In this document: positions 6,819-12,336 of the stretch, piece by piece
How the letters are laid out: the number at the start of each line of letters is the position of its first letter
How positions within the stretch are numbered: the first letter of the stretch is position 1
From: Candidatus Peribacter sp. UBA2144
GTDB lineage: Bacteria; Patescibacteriota; Gracilibacteria; Peribacterales; Peribacteraceae
NCBI GenBank assembly: GCA_002328295.1
Contig: DCXE01000062.1
Coordinates: 1 to 12,941 of the forward strand
Direction of reading: 5' to 3'
DNA length: 12,941 nt
Translations under genes and position numbers: made by a program
Notes under the pieces: generated by a model
Database searches by the model: none
What the model was told of the DNA's origin: nothing
What the model saw: the letters and a program-made list of their open reading frames with translations, nothing else

Positions 6819-9800
6819 ATGCCCGCAAAGAAGAAGCCTGCCAAGAAGGCTCCAAAAAAGAAAATCTTTAAAAAGGTTCTAAAGAAAGCAAAAAAGGTTG
6901 TGAAGAAACCAGCTAAAAAGAAAGCTACTAAAAAAGCAGTTAAAAAACCACCTAAGAAGAAGGTGCTTAAAAAGACTCCACCTAAGAAAGTTGCCCCAAA
7001 GAAGGTAGCCCCCCTTCGACGTGGCTCAGGACAGGCAAAGAAAGTTGCTCCTAAACAAACTGCAACCGAGAAGAAGGAAGAGCAACGCAAAATTGCAGGT
7101 GCCAAAAAGAAGATTGCCGCGAAGGAGTATCAAATGACTATTCCCCAGGGGGTTCTTCCTTCAAGTGAATCAATTGCAATTCCCTCATCCGGGAAAATGC
7201 CAGCAGTGACAAAGAATTTTCCTGAGCATTTAAAACCAGTTGGTATACAGAATGAACGACTCTTCTTTACAGGAGATGAAGCACCAGATTTGGTTATACC
7301 TTCTCTTGTGGAAATGCAGGTGAAAAGTTATGAGTGGTTCCTAACCGAAGGGCTAAAGGAATTGATGGGTGAGATATCGCCAATTACAGATTTCTCTGGA
7401 AAAAAGATGGAGCTTAGGATGCTTGGGCATACTTTTGATCCTCCAAAATATGATCCGGATACTTGCAGAAGGAGAAATTTGAGCTTCGAATCTGTAATGA
7501 AAGGCCATGTACAACTTATCAATAAGGAGACAGGAGAAATCAAAGAGCAGGATGTCTTCCTTGGGTCAATTCCACTAATGACTAATATTGGAACATTTAT
7601 TGTCGGTGGAATTGAGCGCGTAGTTGTCCACCAACTTGTTAGATCTCCTGGAGTTTTCTTTTCCAGAATGCCGGATAATCCAAAACTTCATGCAGCGAAA
7701 ATTATTCCAAAGCGTGGAGTATGGCTGGAAATAGAAACAGATCGAAGGGGAATTATTTCTTGTAAAATCGATCGCAAAAGAAAGATACCCATCACTCAAC
7801 TTTTAAGGATATTCGGTTTCGATACAGATGAAAAAATTATTAATGTGTTTTCAGAAGTCATAAAAGAAAAGGATTATATTCTTACAACTTTAGATAAAGA
7901 TCCTGCCAAGACAGTCGAAGATGCTTACCAAAGCGTTTACCGAAAAGTTCGACCGGGAGACTTGGCAACACCTGAAAATGCCAAACAATTGATAGATGCC
8001 ATGTTTTTTGATTTCAAAAAGTACGACATGGGTGCGATTGCAAGGTACAAAATGAACAGAAGATTCGGATTTAAAACTTCAAGTGACGAAGAACATCGGG
8101 TATTTCAAGTAGAAGACTTTGTTGAAATTTTAAAGGAGCTTATCAAATTAAATAATGGCGAAGGCGTTCCTGATGATATTGATCACCTTAGTAATCGAAG
8201 AGTTAGAAGTGTTGGAGAGCTAGTCCAAAATAAGTACCGAGTTGGATTGATCAGAACTGAGCGCATTGTAAAAGACCGTATGACTGTAATGGATTTGGAA
8301 ACTGTAACTCCAATGCAGTTAATTAATTGCCGTCCAATTACAGCGGCAATGCGGGAATTTTTCGCAAGTTCACAGCTTAGCCAATTCATGGATCAGACCA
8401 ATCCGATTTCCGAGCTAAGCCACAAGAGAAGGCTTTCTGCTATGGGACCCGGAGGACTTTCACGCGAGCGAGCAAGCTTTGATGTGCGTGATGTGCACCA
8501 AAGCCACTATGGACGCATATGTCCTATTGCAACACCCGAAGGACCGAACATTGGATTGGTTGTCCATTTGTCGATTTTCTCTAGAGTTAATGAATATGGT
8601 TTTTTGGAAACTCCATACAGAGAAGTTGCTCATTCTATGTCTTTTGATCCTGATAAGATGTTGGGGAGAATATTCGACATCGATTTGCGCGATAATAGAA
8701 AATTAATTGTGCGTGCGGGTGAAGTGATTGATACCAAGGAAAAGGCTAAGAAAATAATTTCATTGCTTAAGAAACAAGATTTCAAAAATGTGCCAGTGCG
8801 AGCCTATGTTACTGGTAAAGTTATTTATGCAGATGCCGAACAAGAGCGACGCCTAACGATTGCTCAAGCTCAAAAGAAATTCTCGGGATTCGGTGAGTTT
8901 GTAACATCGCGCGTTTCTGCAAGAAGGGGGGGAGAGCCTATTTTGTCCCACGTGCGTGAAATTACTCACGTTGATGTTTCACCTAAACAAATTCTTTCGC
9001 TCTCGACTGCTTTAATTCCATTCCTTGAGCACGACGATAACACCCGCGCATCGATGGGAACAAACATGCAACGTCAGGCGGTTCCTCTTGTAAAACCTTC
9101 GTCTCCTCTTGTTGGAACAGGAATGGAAGGTTTAGCAGCCAGATCAGCTGGACATGCTTTACTTGCCGAGGAAGATGGAGAAATTGTGTACAGTGATGCT
9201 CAAGAAATTTCCGTCGTTTATAAATCTGGACGTAAACAAACTTATTCTTTGCATTCATTTGTCAGATCAAATCAGGGGACGTGTTTCAGTTTGCGACCGC
9301 GTGTTCTTCGTGGACAAAAAGTTCGAAAACGAGATAGTCTTGCCGATGGCGCTTCTGTAGACAATGGCGAACTTGCACTTGGCCAAAACCTGCTTGTTGC
9401 ATATATGTCGTGGCAGGGATACAACTTCGAAGATGCAGTAATACTTTCAGATCGAATGGTGAAGGAAGGCTTCTTCGATTCAATTCACATAGAGTCTTAT
9501 GTAACAGATGTTCGAGACACAAAACTTGGTTCCGAAATGATCACTCGTGATATTCCAAATGTGGGAGAAGCCAAGCTAAAGGATTTGGACACAGATGGAA
9601 TTGTAAGAATCGGAGCGACGGTCCACGAAGGCGATATTCTCGTTGGAAAAATAACTCCGAAAGGTGAAACTGAGCTGACCCCCGAAGAACGTCTTCTACA
9701 AGCCATTTTCGGAGATAAAGCAAAGGACGTGAAAGACAGTTCACTCAGACTTCCAGGAGGAGCTGGAGGAAAAGTCGTCGATGTTCAGATTTTTGATAGG

Positions 9801-10835
9801 TCAGAAGGAGACGAACTTCCAACCGGAGTAATCAAGCAGATAAAAGTGTATGTTGCGCAGACCAGAAAGATAAGAGAAGGAGATAAAATGGCAGGACGAC
9901 ACGGTAACAAAGGAGTCATCGCCCGAATTGTTCCAGCCGAGGACATGCCATTCCTTAAAGATGGTACTCCGGTGGATATCATTCTAAACCCGCTCGGGGT
10001 AACATCGCGTATGAATATTGGACAGGTTCTGGAAACTCACTTAGGTTGGGCTTGCCAAGCACTAGGCATTAAAGTTGCGTCGCCGGCACTTGACGGTATT
10101 TCGGCTAAACAAATTGCCGGATTCTTGGAAGTAGCGGGATTACCTAAGTCCGGAAAGGTTCAACTTTATAATGGATTCACCGGAGAGCCATTTGCGCATC
10201 AGACGACTGTCGGAATGGTGTATATGCTTAAACTACTTCACCTCGTTGAGGATAAGATACATGCACGATCAGTTGGACCGTACTCACTGGTTACGCAACA
10301 GCCTCTTGGAGGAAAAGCACAACACGGTGGTCAGAGGTTTGGAGAAATGGAGGTATGGGCGCTTGAAGCTTATGGTGCAGCACATACTTTGCAGGAAATG
10401 CTCACCATCAAGTCAGACGATGTTATTGGACGAAGTAAAGCATACGAAGCAATCGTTAAGGGCGAACAAATCAGGCGTCCTTCTATCCCTGAATCATTCA
10501 ATGTTCTTGTAAAAGAACTTCAAGCTTTGGGACTCAAGGTAGATCTTCTTAAGTTCAAAGATGAAATAGAGGCAGAGGAACGTGTAACGATAGAAGAAGG
10601 AGAGATAGAGGCAGTTGAATTGGAGTCACGTGTAATCGCAGAAAAAGAAGCGGAAGAAATTGTTCCATCAGAAGACAAGATTGCCGAGCTTTCGGATCTT
10701 CCTCAGGTTGGATCGGAATCTTCGACAGAGATCAAAGAAGGAATCGAAGAAGGCAAAGAAGTGGAAGCTTCTGGAGTGACCGCTAAGAAAGAGATGGCGG
10801 AGTCGGTGAGTGAAGAGGCAAGAGAAGCAGCATGA
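6819..10835 (+). CDS. rpoB: RNA polymerase beta subunit with lysine-rich and acidic tails
   Basis: The 1338-residue protein is the beta subunit of RNA polymerase. The core runs from about residue 157 (IPSLVEMQVKSYEWFL) to 1244 (VLVKELQALGLKVDLL). The rifampicin region begins near 517 (SSQLSQFMDQTNP) and keeps the Gln, Asp, His and Ser positions tied to drug sensitivity; L533 (E. coli numbering) is Met and I572 is Val. E562 of the CPIETPEGPN motif is Ala (residue 571). GDKMAGRHGNKG lies at 1021-1032, and the C-terminal HARSVGPYS and GGQRFGEMEVWALEAYGA motifs are intact. Residues 1-103 form a K/A/P-rich tail (35 Lys in the first 80). The last ~93 residues hold about 31 Asp or Glu. The ATG at 6819 is preferred over a GTG at 6753 because MPAKKKPAKK opens the tail cleanly. 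No Shine-Dalgarno sequence is present. rpoC does not follow, and rplJ/rplL do not precede. Confidence 0.98.
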   Translation: MPAKKKPAKKAPKKKIFKKVLKKAKKVVKKPAKKKATKKAVKKPPKKKVLKKTPPKKVAPKKVAPLRRGSGQAKKVAPKQTATEKKEEQRKIAGAKKKIAAKEYQMTIPQGVLPSSESIAIPSSGKMPAVTKNFPEHLKPVGIQNERLFFTGDEAPDLVIPSLVEMQVKSYEWFLTEGLKELMGEISPITDFSGKKMELRMLGHTFDPPKYDPDTCRRRNLSFESVMKGHVQLINKETGEIKEQDVFLGSIPLMTNIGTFIVGGIERVVVHQLVRSPGVFFSRMPDNPKLHAAKIIPKRGVWLEIETDRRGIISCKIDRKRKIPITQLLRIFGFDTDEKIINVFSEVIKEKDYILTTLDKDPAKTVEDAYQSVYRKVRPGDLATPENAKQLIDAMFFDFKKYDMGAIARYKMNRRFGFKTSSDEEHRVFQVEDFVEILKELIKLNNGEGVPDDIDHLSNRRVRSVGELVQNKYRVGLIRTERIVKDRMTVMDLETVTPMQLINCRPITAAMREFFASSQLSQFMDQTNPISELSHKRRLSAMGPGGLSRERASFDVRDVHQSHYGRICPIATPEGPNIGLVVHLSIFSRVNEYGFLETPYREVAHSMSFDPDKMLGRIFDIDLRDNRKLIVRAGEVIDTKEKAKKIISLLKKQDFKNVPVRAYVTGKVIYADAEQERRLTIAQAQKKFSGFGEFVTSRVSARRGGEPILSHVREITHVDVSPKQILSLSTALIPFLEHDDNTRASMGTNMQRQAVPLVKPSSPLVGTGMEGLAARSAGHALLAEEDGEIVYSDAQEISVVYKSGRKQTYSLHSFVRSNQGTCFSLRPRVLRGQKVRKRDSLADGASVDNGELALGQNLLVAYMSWQGYNFEDAVILSDRMVKEGFFDSIHIESYVTDVRDTKLGSEMITRDIPNVGEAKLKDLDTDGIVRIGATVHEGDILVGKITPKGETELTPEERLLQAIFGDKAKDVKDSSLRLPGGAGGKVVDVQIFDRSEGDELPTGVIKQIKVYVAQTRKIREGDKMAGRHGNKGVIARIVPAEDMPFLKDGTPVDIILNPLGVTSRMNIGQVLETHLGWACQALGIKVASPALDGISAKQIAGFLEVAGLPKSGKVQLYNGFTGEPFAHQTTVGMVYMLKLLHLVEDKIHARSVGPYSLVTQQPLGGKAQHGGQRFGEMEVWALEAYGAAHTLQEMLTIKSDDVIGRSKAYEAIVKGEQIRRPSIPESFNVLVKELQALGLKVDLLKFKDEIEAEERVTIEEGEIEAVELESRVIAEKEAEEIVPSEDKIAELSDLPQVGSESSTEIKEGIEEGKEVEASGVTAKKEMAESVSEEAREAA
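7013..7036. repeat. Copy of the CCTTCGAC/GCTCAGGACAGGC repeat core in rpoB
   Basis: CCTTCGAC (7013-7020), GTG, then CTCAGGACAGGC to 7036 matches the core inside femAB (5144-5167) except for two bases in the middle. It encodes PLRRGSGQ in the lysine-rich tail and sits between two KKVAP units. The GC-rich arms of the femAB copy are missing here. Confidence 0.78.
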
Positions 10836-10891
10836 TAGGGCTAGGGCTAGGGTTAGGGCTAGGTTTTAGCCCCAGCCCCAGCCCTAGTCCT
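10836..10891. repeat. Hexamer G-rich repeat with C-rich mirror arm between rpoB and ssb
   Basis: Hexamers TAGGGC, TAGGGC, TAGGGT, TAGGGC and TAGG start directly after the rpoB stop codon. C-rich hexamers AGCCCC, AGCCCC, AGCCCT then follow. Arms 10837-10860 and 10868-10891 match in 20 of 24 positions, giving a long imperfect hairpin with a loop of AGGTTTT. Four GGG tracts (10838-10858) are separated by exactly three bases each, so the top strand also fits a telomere-like G-quadruplex. There is no T-tract after the hairpin, so it is not a standard terminator. Confidence 0.85.
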
Positions 10892-10947
10892 CCCAAGATC
10901 TATTAACTATATAATCATCCATCGTTCTACCCTTACCCCTTATACCC

Positions 10948-11343
10948 ATGAAGTCCGTGAATAAAGTAATGCTGCTTGGCAACGTAACCCGCGATCCCGA
11001 GCTAAAGAGTACAACAAATGGTCAGTCTGTGTGTACATTCGGTCTTGCAACTAATCGCGTTTGGAAAGATTCAACAGGCGACAAGCAAAGTCTTCCCGAG
11101 TATCACAACTTGGTTGCATGGGGAGGGCTGGCAGAATTTTGTGCAGAAAATGTTAAAAAGGGAAAGCCTCTGTTCATCGAAGGCTATCTAAAGACTCGAA
11201 GCTGGGACAGCCCCGAAGGGACCAAGATCTTCCGAACAGAAGTAGTGGTCGAGAACATTGTTCTGCTCGGGCCGAAGGGAGAGATGCATGCTCCAGTTGA
11301 GTCGATTGATGAGATTGCGGTGCCGGAGGAGGTGATAGTGTGA
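10948..11343 (+). CDS. ssb: Single-stranded DNA-binding protein
   Basis: The 131-residue protein binds single-stranded DNA during replication, recombination and repair. Residues 1-108 form one OB fold: NKVMLLGNVTRDPEL at the start, then FGLATNRVW, EYHNLVAWGGLAEF, KGKPLFIEGYLKTRSW and TEVVVENIVLLGPK. The tail is short, only about 23 residues, and ends IAVPEEVIV. The usual acidic tip ending in DDDIPF, which recruits partner proteins, is not present, although the tail is acidic overall. The start ATG at 10948 fits the family start; the upstream sequence is pyrimidine-rich with no Shine-Dalgarno sequence. It lies 112 bp after rpoB across the G-rich hairpin, so co-transcription is uncertain. Neither rpsF nor rpsR, frequent partners of ssb, is adjacent. 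Confidence 0.95.
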   Translation: MKSVNKVMLLGNVTRDPELKSTTNGQSVCTFGLATNRVWKDSTGDKQSLPEYHNLVAWGGLAEFCAENVKKGKPLFIEGYLKTRSWDSPEGTKIFRTEVVVENIVLLGPKGEMHAPVESIDEIAVPEEVIV

Positions 11344-11391
11344 TGCTGTGTTAAGTGTTTAATTACTGGATTGTTAGATGTGCGCTTGAGT

Positions 11392-11419
11392 GTCACGAGT
11401 CACTGGTCACAGGTCGAAA
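11392..11419. repeat. Heptamer array GTCACNG downstream of ssb
   Basis: Consecutive units GTCACGA, GTCACTG, GTCACAG and GTCGAAA keep a strict 7-bp period. They lie between the convergent ssb and 11488-11754 genes. I see no intrinsic terminator for either gene in this 144-bp gap. Confidence 0.7.
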
Positions 11420-11487
11420 GCCAGAGGTTTGTAAGGCAATTATTTTGCACCATGAAATCTCTGAGGATCTTCAGTTCATTTCTGATT

Positions 11488-11754
11488 CTATATCCTTCCC
11501 TCTTCTTCAAGTCTTTGCACTAATTTTTCTAAATCCTCATTTGCCTGCACTTGGTCAGGGGGCAAATCATCTGCATTCGACAAGGAAATGCCTTGGAGAT
11601 CACGAAGTAGATCGGGTGATACTTCACCTTTTAGATTTAGTTTTTTTCCAGTTACTTCTTCGAATCGAGCTGCGAATTCTTCCTTAGACATTCCAGCAAT
11701 AAATTCGGTTTGTTCCCCATCTTGGGATTCGGAGTATTCAGCCATAGTATTCAT
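11488..11754 (-). CDS. Small acidic hypothetical protein
   Basis: I do not recognise this 88-residue protein. It has no signal peptide or membrane segment. The N-terminal third is polar (MNTMAEYSESQDGEQTEF). The middle, MSKEEFAARFEEVTGKKLNL, looks like an amphipathic helix, and the C-terminus (NEDLEKLVQRLEEEGRI) could be another helix or short coiled coil. The composition is soluble, rich in Glu and Leu, and protein-like, unlike a chance ORF. ATG at 11754 and a second ATG nine bases later (MAEY) are both possible; neither has a Shine-Dalgarno sequence. A good extended -10 promoter lies about 30 bases upstream. It is convergent with ssb and divergent from the region leading to 23S rRNA. Confidence 0.6.
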   Translation of the reverse strand: MNTMAEYSESQDGEQTEFIAGMSKEEFAARFEEVTGKKLNLKGEVSPDLLRDLQGISLSNADDLPPDQVQANEDLEKLVQRLEEEGRI

Positions 11755-11782
11755 TGGTAATATATTATTGATTGCTAATCGT

Positions 11783-11791
11783 ATTGTATCA
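11783..11791 (-). promoter_or_regulatory. Extended -10 promoter for the small gene at 11488-11754
   Basis: On the minus strand the sequence reads TGATACAAT, an extended -10 (TGn plus TACAAT, five of six matches to TATAAT). No clear -35 box is present, which extended -10 promoters can tolerate. The predicted transcript start would give a leader of about 20-25 bases. Confidence 0.5.
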
Positions 11792-11817
11792 TATTTAGGG
11801 GCATTTGGATAGAGTTA

Positions 11818-11835
11818 TTCCGCTCCGGTGCGGAA
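11818..11835. other. Perfect 6-bp hairpin TTCCGC/GCGGAA
   Basis: TTCCGC (11818-11823) and GCGGAA (11830-11835) enclose TCCGGT. A following CCCTA...TAGGG pair (about 11847-11876) may extend the structure. There is no T-tract. Its role is unknown; it lies just upstream of the extended -10 element of the small minus-strand gene. Confidence 0.35.
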
Positions 11836-11898
11836 CCGGAAACATCCCTAGTGTAAGCTAAAAAGTCGTGGTTAGGGAAAGAAAATTTTGAGGGCCTA

Positions 11899-11929
11899 TT
11901 GACTAAGTGTTTTCAGGTGACACTATAAC
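11899..11929 (+). promoter_or_regulatory. Candidate promoter TTGACT...TATAAC
   Basis: TTGACT (11899-11904) is five of six to the -35 consensus. TATAAC (11924-11929) is five of six to the -10 consensus, at 19 bp spacing; CTATAA at 18 bp is the alternative. Spacing is slightly long. The downstream transcript would cover the region up to the T-tract at 12035-12040. Confidence 0.4.
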
Positions 11930-12019
11930 TACTGGCCCGCCACCCTGAACCCATACCCACCCCTGGGGGGAGGGTGCATTTCAAGTTATAAATATACACT
12001 CAAAAAACTCCACTTTTTA

Positions 12020-12040
12020 GGCTCCAGAAGCCACTTTTTT
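12020..12040 (+). terminator. Weak terminator-like hairpin
   Basis: GGCT (12020-12023) pairs with AGCC (12029-12032) around CCAGA, followed by AC and six T residues. The stem is only four base pairs. A direct repeat CCACTTTTT (12010-12018 and 12031-12039) covers the site, so the T-tract may belong to the repeat instead. Confidence 0.3.
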
Positions 12041-12041
12041 C

Positions 12042-12069
12042 TTGACTCAATCTATTCAACCTTTAAAAT
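12042..12069 (+). promoter_or_regulatory. Candidate promoter TTGACT-N16-TAAAAT
   Basis: TTGACT (12042-12047) and TAAAAT (12064-12069) each match consensus in five of six bases and are 16 bp apart. The predicted start is near 12076, about 97 bases before the end of a strong terminator. Confidence 0.6.
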
Positions 12070-12075
12070 CCTTTA

Positions 12076-12172
12076 GCTTTATGCGTTTTTGCGCCCAGCC
12101 GCTGGAATCGAAACCCTAAAAATAAGGGAGGATTTCATCGAGTTCTGCGGGTGTGCGTACACCCGTTTTTTT
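12076..12172 (+). ncRNA. Candidate small structured RNA of about 97 nt
   Basis: A consensus-like promoter upstream and a clear intrinsic terminator at its end define a transcript of about 97 nt. Predicted hairpins by eye are GCGT-TTTT-GCGC (12083-12094), CCAG-CCG-CTGG (12095-12105), CCCT/AGGG (12114-12117 with 12125-12128) extended by GAAA/TTTC across an unpaired AGGA, and the terminator stem. I do not recognise the family: it lacks the 5S, 6S, SRP and tmRNA signatures that I know. A 12-codon ORF (ATG at 12081, stop TAA) would read MRFCAQPLESKP, so a leader-peptide or attenuator reading is an alternative. Confidence 0.5.
12148..12172 (+). terminator. Strong intrinsic terminator upstream of 23S rRNA
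   Basis: CGGGTGT (12148-12154) pairs perfectly with ACACCCG (12159-12165) around GCGT. Seven T residues follow (12166-12172). It would separate any upstream transcript from the 23S rRNA gene. Confidence 0.88.
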
Positions 12173-12214
12173 GTTTCTACGTGCCCCCTGTGCTCATTAA
12201 AAGCACCGGCTAGA

Positions 12215-12246
12215 GATCATACAAACAATAAGCCGTTTGTATGATC
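12215..12246. repeat. Perfect 12-bp inverted repeat GATCATACAAAC / GTTTGTATGATC
   Basis: Arms 12215-12226 and 12235-12246 are perfectly complementary around AATAAGCC. A run of eight A residues follows on the plus strand. This is the wrong order for an intrinsic terminator on either strand, so an operator, a bent upstream element or a processing hairpin is more likely. Confidence 0.8.
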
Positions 12247-12268
12247 AAAAAAAATGCAATTTTTACTA

Positions 12269-12315
12269 GTGTCACATCATGTGTGAGCATGTCCTGCTCG
12301 CCTTGAGAGTGACAC
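12269..12315. repeat. Nested inverted repeat overlapping the 23S promoter
   Basis: Outer arms GTGTCAC (12269-12275) and GTGACAC (12309-12315) and inner arms GAGCA (12285-12289) and TGCTC (12295-12299) are separated by nine bases on each side. The right outer arm lies in the spacer of the predicted 23S promoter, so it could be an operator for rRNA control. This is inference. Confidence 0.55.
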
Positions 12316-12331
12316 GTGAACAGATTATAAA
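12303..12331 (+). promoter_or_regulatory. Candidate promoter of the 23S rRNA gene, TTGAGA-N17-TATAAA
   Basis: TTGAGA (12303-12308) and TATAAA (12326-12331) each match consensus in five of six bases at the ideal 17-bp spacing. The predicted start falls near 12338, almost exactly where alignment to E. coli puts the mature 23S 5' end. No boxA-like antitermination site is visible. Confidence 0.65.
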
Positions 12332-12336
12332 TATTT

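Noticed and set aside
12215..12254. Perfect hairpin with A8 tract as a minus-strand terminator
   Set aside because: On the minus strand the T-tract precedes the hairpin instead of following it, so it does not have terminator order on either strand.
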